A stretch of 64,000 bases of DNA from Mesostigma viride (GCA_009746045.1 RPFO01000299.1:1876807-1940806), one strand, 5' to 3'; positions 1 to 12,101 are shown, counted from the stretch's first letter. Numbers and translations are program-made. Notes: generated by a model from the letters alone, not told the origin.

Positions 1-576
1 AGTCTGCACAATTCTCGGTTTAGCCGAGAGTCCGGACGTTCGGAATGAATAAACATGTGTTAAGAAGTCGAAACACCATGGAAATACCAAGCATGGTGCC
101 GCAGCAGACCCGAGTCTTGACGTAATAATATGTATGCCGGTTTCCAGGGTTTCCGCATGAAAGTTGGGTGAGAAACTGGAAAAAACTACGTTTCCTTTGC
201 CCCAGTACCTCAACAAACTCGTAGAAACCTAATTATCAACCTTTGAACGCATCATCATGGTCGTGCCACCCAACAGCCTCTGAAATTCGCGCGAAAACTG
301 GCGAGATCTACCTGCCGCCATCGCCGTCGTCTTCACCTTCGTCCCGCGAAAATGCCTGATTTCAGTGGTACATATTTGTTTGCAGCTGTCACAAAAAAAA
401 TACCAAAAATACCAGGATTTTTTCTTGAATTCTATGAGATGTTTCTGACCTATCTTGAAAGTTTCAGACCAAAAATCGCATGTTTAATAGGTTTGCCACG
501 TGTCAGATTACAACGCGATACATCGCGTTCTAACCCTACAACGCGATGTATCGCGTTGTAAAAAAACACGGGTTAA
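1..576 (+). repeat. Dispersed TTAA-terminated repeat, copy 1
   Basis: This segment is almost identical to the reverse complement of 32876-33458. It begins with a small hairpin (CTCGGTTTAGCCGAG) and ends with a palindromic AACGCGATACATCGCGTT block followed by CACGGG and TTAA (573-576). The 69-residue open frame inside it (352-561) occurs in both copies, but it spans the palindromes and resembles no family, so I treat it as repeat sequence rather than a gene. The left end may lie outside the window. TTAA next to a C/G-run terminus suggests a non-autonomous piggyBac-like element, but the opposite terminus was not found. Confidence 0.6.
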
Positions 577-1084
577 TTTATTATAAACAAGCACGTAATA
601 ATACTATTAATAAGCACGTGGTGATAATACCATTGATAAGCACGTGATTATACTATAATATATTAGCACGTAATTATAAATAAGCATGTGACTGTGTCAC
701 GTGGGTGCCAACACAGAGTAAAGGAACCTTCAACCCCTATACACAACGAGCTAGGAGGGAGGGCGCCCTAGCTTCTCTCACTGCCGCAAGTGGGCAGGCC
801 ACAGAGCGCTCTCTCCACAGCATGGTGCCGGGGCACACCACTGTGGGTGCAATACAACCATGTAATACCATAGGTAGGCTGACGCATAGCTTATGCTACA
901 AAGGTGAGGTGGGCTCAAGCCGACGCGCCGGCTAAGGCGCAAGCTGATGGCCACAAGGTGCCAGAGCTAATTTGGATCGACGCAAAAGTTCTGAGCTCCG
1001 TCGTCAGCCATGACTGCTCGTGGCTCGCCGCTGAATATTTAGTGCAAGGCATCGCACATCTCCTCCGGAGGGAGGAGCCTCGAG
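577..1084. other. Non-coding, short CACGTG-containing repeats
   Basis: From 580 to 700 the text repeats an imperfect 20-25 base unit containing ATAAGCACGTG. The rest, to 1084, shows no coding signal or recognised family. Confidence 0.4.
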
Positions 1085-1864
1085 CCACGAGCCGCGAGCG
1101 GACATGGCTGACGGCGGAGCTCAGAACTTTTGCGTCTGAGCCCCAAATGCAGTCAGATCACTTGCAACCGATGCGTCTTTTCTAGGCGCATCTGCTACTA
1201 TCACCGGTTACAGCTGTAACGCAGTATTGTGACCAGCCTGCAGCTATTACGCAAAGCACCACGGCTTCTTTCTAGGACGCATACGCTGATATATTATCCC
1301 GACGCCATTACGCACTATTATGGCCAGCAAACGCAACTCGACGAATCGCAGTTTGGAGGCTGCAATGAGCCAAGCAAATACACCTGCAGCCCCAGCTGCA
1401 GTTCCGCGGCCCTCCCGGCCTCCCAGGCAGCGGTGACCCTAGCCAAGCGTTAGTGGTTCACTCGGCTGCTCCCGCGGCCTTGCCATCGGCATCGCCCGAA
1501 ACCAAACGCAGTCGCCCATCCGCGGTCCGCGAACCGCGTTTCAAGCTCAAACCTTCAATGACGACGATTACGACTGGTACAACATTGCCCCACGTGCACT
1601 GCTCTGGAGTGCATTTTCTACGCGGATTACGCCTCGCTCCTTGAGCTGTGCCTCCACCTTCACAGCATCAGTCGTTTTCTCGAGCCTGATGGCCGCAGGC
1701 TTCAAAGCCGAGATCTGCTGCTGACGCCTGACGGGCCTCCACTCAACCGGCCTGACCTTCAGCACCTGATTCTCTGCTCACTTCCTCACTCCTCACGAAG
1801 TCTGACGGCGAGATCTGGGCTCCATCCATCTCCGCATCTCCACTCCGCTCAGCCCAACCCACTA
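1085..1864 (+). mobile_element. LINE 5' UTR and ORF1 start, truncated
   Basis: The block 1085-1330 (starting near GAGCCACGAGCCGCGAGCGG) recurs at about 12150 and 29665 and, reversed, just below 15026. Each time it is followed by the start of the same ORF1, so it is the 5' end of a LINE family. Here ORF1 can be read in pieces (about 1318-1850; DYDWYN is encoded at about 1558) with frameshifts and stops. It breaks off at about 1864, where a different element begins. It is a dead 5' fragment. Confidence 0.55.
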
Positions 1865-3940
1865 CCAAGTGCAACATCGACGAATAACCCACAAATTACC
1901 ACACCGATGCCCGCGAACCCACCCACAAGGAATCGCCACACAGTGCCCGTGGTTAGTGAAACACATAATCAAGCACCGAATAAACCTCGAGGGTACTCGA
2001 CCGACGACCGCCCAAAGCCGCCGCCGCAAAGCACGCCACCACATATGCGCATCGCTGCGTACCATCAATTGACGGGTCACTCCTAAATCAGCACCCACCC
2101 CAACAACCCCAATACCCACCGGTAGCGATGTTTGTCTTGTAACATCCCCTACCTCACCACCACCAACTAATGTCACCACAACCCCTCATGGAAGCCTGCA
2201 CCGACATCACCCCACCACTACATAGTCCAGCCGGCGAACACCACCGTACCACCAGAGATACCACACCCCGACCCACCCTCACCCTCCCACACAGGTAGCA
2301 CCATCTCCCAGCCGCCACCACTCCACTACGCACACCTGTCCCAGACCTGCCCGCACTCCAGCAAAGGGCATGCCACCCACCAGGACCCCACCCCACCCCA
2401 CCGGACACCCACCCAACCAAGCAGCCGGAACCCCCACCCCCCCACCGCGCACTCAGCTCTAACCGTCAATCATCTGACCCAACCCCTCGCCATGGCCATG
2501 ATCACACACACCCAAGGTAGCGCCCGCCCACCTCGCTTTGCGCCTCGCACAACCCAGCTACTTGTAGGCACATGGAACCTAAAACCCTGGTGGAACCCTC
2601 CTCTGCACGATTGCACGTGGGACCCCGGGAAAAGCGCGACACGTTGCACTATGCCTGGAGGCGCTAGAGATACACATTTGCGGTGTACAAGAGACCAGAT
2701 GGCCAGGGGGGCCAGACACGGACATAACAACGGTGACCGGCGATCGATCGACAGAGTACAGTACACTATACTACACTAGGGCCGCTCCACGACCAACTCC
2801 CTCAACCCCGACCCCGATGAACACGCCCACCAACCCACTACCCCAAGCAACCCCACACAATCGTTACTACAGCCATGGAGTCGGACTAAACTTGGATCCC
2901 CTTGCCACCCGAGCATGGGAGGCAGGAGGTGCTCAATGCACTCGTGTAAGCGATCGCATAATCTGGGTACGACTGAAGTTCGCCGCAACCTCACCCGCTC
3001 GAAAAATCTGGCTTCTCATAATCTGCGCATATCACCCAGCCACAAACAGCCATCTTCACCGCGACGCACAAAATGCAAGAGTTGATGACTTCTGCCATGC
3101 CTTGACAACTATCCTGACCCGAGCTCCAACCAAGACACGACATTATCATGCTCCTGGGAGACTTCAACAGCCGGGTGGGAGCGAGGCAAGCCACTGACAC
3201 ACAATATGCACGTATCCTTGGCCCCCATGGGCATGGTACGCGGAACGAAGCAGGTACACGATTCTTGGATTTTGCCTACCACCATGACCTGACTATACTC
3301 AACACGATGTTCTTCAAACCTACACCTGCCCGCTGGACCTACCTTGATCCAAACGCAGCTGTCCACACTATTGACTATATACTCCTATCAACCACACATA
3401 GACGGCGGTGTACGGACACACGGGTGATTCCCACCACCACAGTTAACACTCACCACCGCCTACTAGTAGTTGCCACAGTCCGTATCCCTGCCCCGACAGT
3501 CACACCACGCCGTCCACACTGACGCCCCAGACGCCTCGCTCTAAACCGCCCCCAAGATCCCCTCATCCGCGAAACGCTAGCCGCTGCTTTAACAACCAAC
3601 ATCCCCACACAATGGGACCCACCTCCCGCAACTCTCAACCCGACGTCTCCACCACTCACGATATTCCTTGATAGCGTATATGGACCGCCCGTACCATCTT
3701 GGGACCCGCACGCCGACATGACACCACCTGCATGGTTCTCCCAAGCGGCCGCAGAACTTATCCCCCTCATTCGCCAACGTGACGCCGATCGCCATCATGA
3801 CCCGGTGAGTTTTAAGCACTTACGTCGTACCGCAAAAACTGCCATGCGCAAAGCAAAGGCACCGAGTGGCTCCGGAACACACGCACATCACTAGAAACTA
3901 ATACCCGCCCAGGTCAGGTGTGGCAAACCCTTCGTCTCCT
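1865..3940 (+). mobile_element. LINE fragment with endonuclease (EEP) domain
   Basis: A second LINE family, called B here. Frames between 2492 and 3522 carry pieces of an exonuclease/endonuclease/phosphatase domain: an N-terminal LLVGTWNLKPW, then GDFNSRVG (about 3157) with the catalytic Asp/Asn, then HTIDYILL and the closing THHRLLVV (His-His near 3450). At least two frameshifts interrupt it. 3520-3895 continues as the charged linker that precedes an RT domain (WFSQAAAELIPLIRQRDAD), then stops. The 3' side runs into the TGGG array. The upstream part (1865-2490) is Pro/Thr-rich and may be the remains of its ORF1. Not functional as it stands. Confidence 0.6.
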
Positions 3941-3945
3941 CAGCA

Positions 3946-4390
3946 CGTGGGTGGGTGGGTGGGTGGGTGGGTGGGTGGGTGGGTGGAGTGGGTGGGTGGG
4001 TGGGTGGGTGGGTGGGTGGGTGGGTGGGTGGGTGGGTGGGTGGGTGGGTGGGTGGGTGGGTGGGTGGGTGGGTGGGTGGGTGGGTGGGTGGGTGGGTGGG
4101 TGGGTGGGTGGGTGGGTGGGTGGGTGGGTGGGTGGGTGGGTGGGTGGTGGGTGGGTGGGTGGGTGGGTGGGTGGGTGGGTGGGTGGGTGGGTGGGTGGGT
4201 GGGTGGGTGGGTGGGTGGGTGGGTGGGTGGGTGGGTGGGTGGGTGGGTGGGTGGGTGGGTGGGTGGGTGAGTGGGTACGTGGGTGGGTGGGTACGTGGGT
4301 GGGTGGGTGGGTGGGTGGGTGCATGGGTGGGTGGGTGCATGGGTGGGTGGGTGGGTGGGTGGGTGGGTGGGTGGGTGGGTGGGTGGGTGG
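3946..4390 (+). repeat. (TGGG)n microsatellite, about 445 bp
   Basis: An almost pure four-base repeat of about 110 units, with a few variants (GAGT, TACG, GCAT) in its last third. All frames are open across it, so the long W-V-G-G and T-H-P-P frames are artefacts of the repeat. Confidence 0.98.
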
Positions 4391-4890
4391 ATTGGTCGGG
4401 ATTGTGGTGTCGCGGGGAGGGCTGTGGCAGCTATGGTGTGGTGGAAGCTGTGGTGTTGTTAGTCGTGGGGCGGGGGGTTGACACTGGGGTGAAGTTGGTG
4501 ATGGTGCCAGGGGTTGGGGATGCCGGGAGGGGGATATCGATGGATTGGACATGATATGGGAGGTTTCCCAAGCGGGGTTGTGGTCGTGGTAGGGCGGTGG
4601 CTGTGGGGATAGCGTTGGCGGCAGGGTCGTCGCTTGCTGTGGAGCTGGGCTGGGGGGCCAGCTTGGCTGTGTAGGGGCAGTGACTGTGGCGCGGGTAGTA
4701 TGATGCGGTAGCAGCTGCGTGGACCGTGGTGGTGTTGGGGCGGCTGTGATGGCTGTGGCAGTGGATGTGGTTTTATGGCAATGTCGATGACTGGGAGGTT
4801 GGCTGAGGCAGTGGTTGTGGCCATGGCTGCCGCAAGGTTGGCGGTGGTGGGTTTGGCGGTGGCCGCTTGTTGTGGCAGTGGTGCATCATT
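4391..4890. other. G-rich spacer between two microsatellites
   Basis: G/T-rich low-complexity sequence with scattered GGTGG. Minus-strand frames are Pro/His-rich and look compositional. No gene is supported. Confidence 0.5.
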
Positions 4891-5410
4891 TGGTGGCGGT
4901 GGTGGTGGTGGTGGTGGTGGTGGTGGTGGTGGTGGTGGTGGTGGTGGTGGTGGTGGTGGTGGTGGTGGTGGTGGTGGTGGTGGTGGTGGTGGTGGTGGTG
5001 GTGGTGGTGGTGGTGGTGGTGGTGGTGGTGGTGGTGGTGGTGGTGGTGGTGGTGGTGGGTGGTGGTGGTGGTGGTGGTGGTGGTGGTGGTGGTGGTGGTG
5101 GTGGTGGTGGTGGTGGTGGTGGTGGTGGTGGTGGTGGTGGTGGTGGTGGTGGTGGTGGTCAGTGGTGGTGGTGGTGGTGGTGGTGGTGGTGGTGGTGGTG
5201 GTGGTGGTGGTGGTGGTGGTGGTGGTGGTGGTGGTGGTGGTGGTGGTGGTGGTGGTGGTGGTGGTGGTGGTGGTGGTGGTGGTGGTGGTGGTGGTGGTGG
5301 GTGGTGGTGGTGGTGGTGGTGGTGGTGGTGGTGGTGGTGGTGGTGGTGGTGGTGGTGGTGGTGGTGGTGGTGGAGGTGGAGGTGGTGGTGGTGGTGGTGG
5401 TGGTGGTGGT
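4891..5410 (+). repeat. (GGT)n microsatellite, about 520 bp
   Basis: About 170 near-perfect GGT triplets with phase slips near 5059, 5160 and 5300. It is followed by further short GGGT runs to about 5515. Gly, Trp, Val, His, Pro and Thr homopolymer frames are a by-product. Confidence 0.98.
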
Positions 5411-6199
5411 GCCGGGTGGTGGGGTGGTGGGTGCATGGGTGCATGGTGGGGTGGGGTGGGGGGGTGGGTGGGTGGGTGGGTGGGTGGGTGGGGGTGGGGT
5501 GGGGTGGGGGGGGGTAGTGGCCGTGGTCGTGGCGGTGGCGGTGGTTTGGTGTATAGTATAGTAGGCGTTGGTGTTGGCAGCTGCAGGGTGCCGGTGTTGG
5601 AGGTAGTGGCGTCAGGGCCGCGTGGGCATACGGCGGTTATGTTGGGCGGCTGGTTACGGTGGAGTAGGGATCCACCTGGCTGGGGATGTACCGGCCGCTG
5701 GCGGGGCTGTACATAGAGCGGTTGAGGATCCTGGGGGCGGGGGGCCGTGAGTGAGGGTGATAGCGGCGGTTGTAATGCATGGGCTGACCGGTGATTCTGG
5801 GTGGTTGTAGTGGGGGGATGAGTCGGGGTGAGAGGGGGTGAGGGGGGGGTACAGGGCGGATGAGGGGGGGCCGGGGAGAGCAGTCATCCCTGGCACAGTG
5901 TTGCTAATTCCGTGGTGGTAGGTGTGGGATGGTTGGGCAATGAGTACTCCTGGTGGTGGCAAGGTCGGAGGCTTTTGGGGACGTAACGTGAGGGGGGGGC
6001 GCGCTGGTTTGTGGGGTAGTGGGGTGGCATGCAGCTGGGTTGTGTGGCTGGGGTGGTGGCGGTATACTGGGAGATGGGAGGGTATGGCGGCGGCGTGGGT
6101 GCATGGGGGTCGGGGTTGGTGCATGGCGGAGCTAGGTGGGGTGGTGGCTAGCGACGCGGGGGTCGCCAGCTGCTCGCCCGGCGCCCGTGACTTGATCGT
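5411..6199. other. G-rich low-complexity tract
   Basis: Continuing G/T-rich sequence. On the minus strand it reads as a Pro-rich frame (5654-6241) that may be the 3' tail of the LINE-B copy on that strand. No domain was recognised. Confidence 0.4.
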
Positions 6200-9100
6200 C
6201 TTAGGGCCTCGATCTGCATGCTCCATGCATGCAGTGTTCACTACACCACTCTAGCCACCCCTCTCGATCTGTCTTGCATGGCCAGATGGTCCCAGTTGGC
6301 GTCGGCTGTTCTTGGCGGGAGTGGAGCGTTGAGGGCCGAGGCCTAAGGTGGGTGGGGATCGCCCTTGGCGTTGGGCCTGGGGGGTGGGTGGCGGGAAGCG
6401 GGCGCGGTGCAGGATGAGAGGCGGTAGGCGACATGTGTTGGCATTCGGAGGATATGTCCAAGGTACGATAGGCTCGGAAGCGAATCGTTTTTTTAGCGAG
6501 CGTTCCAGGCCGATGGATGCTGGTAGTGCCGCCACGGGGTGATCCGTCGGCGGTAGTGTATGTTGGCAGCCGAGATCGACGCGGAGATCGCTTGATGCAG
6601 GAGGTGGTTGCTGGTGACTTCAAGTTGGTGGAGCTGTTCAGGGCTGAGTGTGGCGGCCTCCATGCATCCCATACTGCAATACACTCCAGACACTAGCCAG
6701 GTGTACGCGGGCGCGAAGGCTGTTTGGGATCCCAGGTGGGGTCATTGATTATAAGCGTGGTCTCTCTCAGGGCTGCAGCCGCTGCCTGCATGGGCCGAGG
6801 CGATACGAAGGTCAATCTCCGGTTGCATGTCGCCAGTTCTCGCGATGACGACGCCCAGGTACTTCACTGTCTCAACCATGCACCGGGACATCCACTGCAT
6901 GGGGGTCCGATCATCTGCTGAGGGGTGACGGTCCTGTAGCACTTGGGTGTGGTAAGGCTGTGATTCCAGGCACAAGGACATGGGTTTTACTGAGCTAGAT
7001 TAACCGTCGGACAGTCCAAATGCTGTGGCAGCGGCCATAAAGCCCGCTACTGCTTGTTGCTCAGTGGGAATTCTCCCATAGGACAAGAGAACGCGATCAT
7101 CTGCAAACTGCAACTCATGTATGTTCGTAGGAGGGGCCTCACGAGGAAGCTCAGGGATGAGTAGTTGCACACCACTTCTTGCTGGGTGGGATTGACGCCA
7201 GTATCGGTAGAGCTAGGAGGTTAGCGTAGAGGTTGAACAGTACCGGGGCCGGGCGAGTGTGCTACCTTGTGCTAGGCCTTCAGATACCTGTACTGGGTGG
7301 GGTGCTCCATCTGATCGAGCGGGCAATGTGTAGGGTGGTGGGTTGATGGAATGCCATGATTAGTTGAGTGAGGGGTGGGGGCAGTCCACCATACTTGTTT
7401 AGCATGTACGTGTCGCAGCGCAGCGCGAGGGACTGAGTCATATAATATGCCTTGTGCAGGTCGACGAATACCAGGTGGAGTAAGTGTTCATCAAACAGGT
7501 TTTGGGTAGGTGCCGGTTGATTGTGTTGTTCTATCACCTGGCGAATGGTGAAAATGTGATCTATATATGCATCCTCGGCCTTTGCGGAATCCATTCTGGG
7601 ATTCGTCCATGCACACATGCCTCTTGTACCATTTGTAGACGTGTTTGGATAACTCATTTATTTAGGCGGGCGAAGATTTTACCGACTACAGCATCCGCCA
7701 CAACTGACAATGCCTCTCCAATTGTGTGGATCGATCAGTTTGGTCCCCTTAATTAATTTCTTGGGAAGCGGTACTAGGCGTCCGGTGAGCCAGGACTGAG
7801 CCACTGAGGGATGTTGCCGCTGTGCCAGATGATGGGGAGAAGGAGGCTGTGGAGATAGGTTACTCCTGCTGTGTTAAGAAGCTGTACATAGCACGTCCAC
7901 ACTGAGACCACGTGCATCGGGGCTGGTTCCCTTTTTTAGTTCTTTAACCCCTAAATGGGCAGAAATACTGCCGATGCATCGGCTGTAACTTCACAATTTT
8001 GCAAACCAAATGCCATCCAACCCACCCATATCCAATGGCTGTCCTTGGGGGCCAAGCATGTCCATGAGTTGCCCTTCGGGTTGGTATATCACAACCTTAC
8101 ATATATGCAGGGTAGGCCATGTATAACTGCCGTCAAAGTCAGGGGGGTCAAGACGAGCGTTTTCATTTTTGGTAGAATGTGCATTTTGAATTAGGTTGTA
8201 AGAGCTAGGCACCAACCACTTCAGGGATGATAAACAATTAGTTGCTGAACAGTTTGAGCCATTGGGGTCATCATTTGGGTGGGTATACCAGCAGTTACAC
8301 CCAATACAGCCCATAGGGGTACCGTTGGTAAAAAGCAACCAAGGGGGTAGGAGTGGGCATACTACCTACTAATACCTACTAATATGGCCCCCAACCATGC
8401 CACACAATACATTTCCCTTCCACAATGATGGGGAAACATAACTGCATCATCACACTGCCCTTACATGGCACCTATGTGCAGGTGCCACCTTGTCCATGCA
8501 CGTAGGTAACGTGGTACGGATACCCTACGCAAGGCATGCATTCTAGGAGGCAGCCACCAACAAACTAGTGATTTTAAGCCTATTTCAGCTTGCCCTAGCA
8601 AGGATAAACTAGGCCTAAGCTGCTATAGCTTGCCAGGTGATGGCCAGCACACCTGGTGGCACATGCTGACAATGGGAAGCTTCTACTCACCGGTTACATG
8701 CTTGATGATGCCACAGAGACCAGCCAACTGCCTCACACTCATGCAATATGTGTGTGGGAAATGTATAACAAACATATATGGAGGTATTCAAACCCATACA
8801 GCCTCTGAAACTTATCACCATCACCCTGTGGCAGGTCAACTGACTGAGGGAAGCATCTAAGAAGGGTGTTTTAGAAAGGGGCCAGGCCAGGGTCAACAAA
8901 GAGCATGAATCATGCAAAAAGAATGTGCTACACAAGCTAGAACGTATATATAAACGTCAAACATCGACAAGAAAACGATAACTCAGCTTTACCTGGCATG
9001 GCTGGCATTACCTTGGCCCAGGCGGTGGCCGCAAAATGGCGCATTTCGGCACACCAAAGTTGTGCAGCATGGTCGCTGGATTCGGCGATTTCTGGCCACC

Positions 9101-9838
9101 CTTGCACGTTTACGACTACTATGTATCATAAAAAGTACAAAGAAACCAATATATCCTTTAAAATACGCCGGAAAGGTATTGCTGTCAACGTTTCTATCGT
9201 CCGGCCTGATCGCAGTTTTTTCCAGCAAGAACGCTGCCGACACCTATCAAATGGCATTCCCGCGAACCAAAAATTGGCCTGTATCATCTTTAGGACGTAT
9301 AAAATCAATTTCCTGAGTTTGGTCAGAAAATTCGAACGAAAACGTAAATGCCATGCGTGGGCGCAAGCCGCCATGGCCAGGTCGTCGTTTTCCGGAATGC
9401 ACGTTGTACGTGAAAAAGTACCCTGACCCCTTGTACTTTGACCGGCCAGAACACCTCTATAACTTTGTCAGAAGTATGCAAACCCTAGTACCATGCTGTG
9501 AGGAAAATTATAAACTTTCGATCTTCTCAGCTAAACGTTTCCTAATTCTCAATAGTTTTCGCGGCATTTGGTCCCCCGAGAAGGGGCCGACGTGTCGGCT
9601 GTAACTCAGTTTTAGGCGGAAAATCGGCAGCCAGACCATTTAGGGGTTAATGGCAGCTGCAAGTTCAGCGATGCTTGGTTGGGGGGGTACTGAGTGCATG
9701 CATGCAGCGTATAGCGTGGCGTTAATGGGGGTGAGGACTGTGGCGCTGATGGCTGCAGGATCGTACGGGCGGGGGTGCTTGAGTAGAGATGTAAAGTGGC
9801 CGCCGCGAAGGCAGCAGTGGTGGCAGTGGGCCGGTTAA
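6200..9838 (-). mobile_element. LINE-B reverse transcriptase fragment, interrupted
   Basis: Read on the minus strand from 9838 down, this gives the RT part of a LINE. It starts with a linker (IAELAAAIKELKKGTSP spans the junction of the inserted element at 7944-9650), then LVPLPKKLIKGTKLIDPHNW (about 7770-7710), a fingers motif with FTIRQVIEQ, the motif A region LVFVDLHKAYY (about 7470-7440), the catalytic motif as QFADD (about 7110), then VKYLGVVI (about 6870) and a C-terminal region to about 6200. Several frameshifts make it a pseudogene. It is oriented opposite to the endonuclease fragment at 1865-3940. Confidence 0.7.
7944..9650. mobile_element. TTAA-flanked DNA element (piggyBac-like, non-autonomous)
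   Basis: The element runs 7948-9646 (1,699 bp) between TTAA at 7944-7947 and TTAA at 9647-9650. Its ends are inverted repeats: CCCCTAAATGG at the left and CCATTTAGGGG at the right, with a further shared GCCGAT block inside. Its host is the LINE-B RT frame on the minus strand. Deleting the element and one TTAA rejoins that frame without a shift, which shows a precise insertion with TTAA duplication. No transposase was recognised inside; the longest internal frame (8998-9426, plus) resembles nothing I know. Confidence 0.8.
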
Positions 9839-11300
9839 TTGTGGATATGGACTCCATTCCTTAGGCGTATGCAGGGGCCCTTGCGCGGGCGTGGATTAGA
9901 GGACGTACCCATACAGTCGACGAATGGCAGCAATAAACGCTGGTGGTATACCCGCGATCCAGAGCTAGGATGGCCCAACCAAAGAGCCTCCCAGAGGACC
10001 GTGTCGAAGGCCTTGATATAGTCAACAAAAATGAGGACCAGCGGCAAACCGTCAGGGCAAAGAAAGGCGACGCACCTCCTCAATCAACCGGCACGCGACA
10101 AATACAGCCATGACAGTGTTACGACCATGACGGAAACCCATCTGAGACTCACCCAGGTGTGGGTCCAGCGCGGCGCGGAGCCTTTGCAGCATCATGCGCA
10201 TGAAGACCTTCAGCGCGGCGCTCTGGAGGCAGACACCCCGATAGTTACCGGGGTCAGCAGCAGAGCCCTTCTTGTACAGCATGACGCGGATCTGGCCGTC
10301 TGCCACTCAGCAAGCGGACTGAGGCTCGATCATCATGCAGAGAGCAGGACACGGTTGCAGAACGCCATTGCTCAGAAGCTCCCTCACCGCCGGGTCAGGG
10401 GTCTTCAGCAGCTCAGCAGAAAGGCGGGCCGGCACCGACCGCCGTGTCGAACCGGCGCAGGCGAGCAAGGGCGCCGTCCAAGTCCTCCAAAGTAAGAAAG
10501 TAAGTACTTGCGTGTCATGCGCAAAGGCATGCCACGGAGTACTATGCTAATCTCATTAGAAAAAAAAATTACACAAAATATCGTCTGCGTCATTCTCCAA
10601 CCATTAAGCACTAGCTAGATGGGGATATAATCCTCATAACGAGCTGTCCTCTACTGTAATGGCAGACGAGGCGGTAGTGTAGCGGCTATCATGCAAAGTG
10701 AAGGGGTGGATGTCGTCGTTGGTGGCAAGGCAGCTGCCCTCCTTCAAGGCGGGGACTTGGTAGTCCGCGGCCGATCGAGGAGGGGAGCGCAGGCGGCGGG
10801 GGGGGTCCAGCAACACCGAGACGGGCGGCCGTCTCGGGGTGAAGCGGCGGGGGGGGGGGCGCGAGCCCCACCTGTCAAGAAAACATTGTGGGCCAACCAG
10901 CGGTCAAGGCTGACCGGCGCCGTGCCGTCCCCCGTGTGCTCCACCAGGGTGCGCTGCCGTCGGCCGCCGAGCCGGTCGAGGTGGTACCACATGTCCTTGC
11001 CCTGGTTGCGAGCTTGGCAGGCCTTCAATGGCATCCGCGATGCACTGGGCCGCCTCCGCGTCGATCCTGAGCGTGTGCGTAGGCCTCCCGAAAGGGCGGC
11101 CTTGAGCACCGGTTTCGATCTGCAGCGGGTCCCGGTTACGCTTGAGGCGGTGCCGGGCGGCCAAGACCTTGGTGTCCCGGCGGTAGAGCGGGCCGGGGCG
11201 TGGGCGGGGCATGACCGGCAGGTGCCGGGCCGCCAGCAACTGGGCGCGGGCCGCAAAGCCCGTAAAAATGGCGGCATTGGGAGCACCCTGGGCCAGCGCA
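9838..11300 (-). mobile_element. LINE-A ORF2 fragments, rearranged
   Basis: Two pieces of the family that is best preserved at 39059-42790. 11300-10500 (minus) has the post-endonuclease linker joined by deletion to the ORF2 C-terminus (SRYTTASSAITVEDSS, about 10685-10640) and its 3' UTR. 10495-9840 (minus) has an RT N-half with DGQIRVMLYKKGSAADPGN, ESQMGFRHGRN and motif A FVDYIKAFDTVLWEA. Frameshifts and missing RT motifs B and C make both dead. Confidence 0.7.
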
Positions 11301-11600
11301 TTAGCTTATCTTAGCAATAGTACAGCCAGCAATGCTACGCCCTAGCAATGCTCCGCTTGCTTGCGGCCCACGCTCCTTGCCATGATATGCTCACGCGGGT
11401 CCTTTTGCACCCACAGAATTTGCCGGATCGTCTATCGCGTCCAATTGCTGCTGTGGCATGCCTCTGGCATGAAGGAACAAGGGGGCCGGTCTCTGCTATT
11501 TCTTCCTGTTGTGCATACACAGGGATTTCAAGAAAGCACTCCGGTGCTCCATGACTCCCCAGCGGGAGCACGTGTTTAGTTATAATTAGATTAATTCTAA
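11300..11600 (+). mobile_element. LINE 3' tail, type 2
   Basis: It matches the tail at 37845-38265: CAGCCA/GCTACGCCCT, then the GTGCATACACAGGGAT block, a GCACTCCGGTGC hairpin and the terminal CTCCCCAGCGGGAG hairpin. The final TTAA repeat has decayed to TTATAATTAGATTAATT. Confidence 0.65.
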
Positions 11601-11719
11601 GTTATAAAACATCAAGCATGCACCATATACCATACTTCCATGCTGTACATTATACTAAAACAGGCAGCCAGAGCCAAAGCATAATCCATTCTTACAACCT
11701 GTTGCGTCCGTGCCTCACG

Positions 11720-12101
11720 GAGAGGGAGGCACTGGGTTTCTAACGCGTTTTCTCTTCCATCGCGATGTATACAACCCGAGGCTTGATAACGCGATGCATC
11801 AGGACCCGTATAAGGTAACACGTGGCACACCCAGAAACCATGTTGCATCCGTACCAAGTGCTGCACCCGCGCTGACACCAAAGTTCAGTGGTACATTCTT
11901 GTGTACGGTCGTCACCAAAAAAATCGCAAAAATGCAGCAATTTTTAATTAGATTCTCTAGGATGTATGTGACCTCCGTATACTGATTCGCAGACCTAAAA
12001 TCTCATGTCTACTGGGTTTGCCACGAGTCAGATTACAACGCGATACATCGCGTTCTAACCCTACAGTGCGATGTATCACGTTGTAAAAAAACACGGGTTA
12101 A
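11720..12101 (+). repeat. TTAA-terminated repeat, diverged copy 3
   Basis: It shares with 1-576 the AGTTCAGTGGTACATTCTTG-like stretch, the ACAACGCGATACATCGCGTT palindrome and the terminus CACGGG-TTAA (12098-12101). It is more diverged, and the left end is unclear. Confidence 0.55.

Noticed and set aside
352-561. 69-residue ORF present in two copies (also 32890-33099)
   Set aside because: Conserved only because the whole 580-bp repeat is duplicated; it spans the palindromic terminus and resembles no protein.
3891-5716. Long open frames of W-V-G-G, poly-Gly/Val/Trp, poly-His/Pro/Thr on both strands
   Set aside because: They follow purely from TGGG and GGT repeats being free of stops; no start context, domain or splice support.
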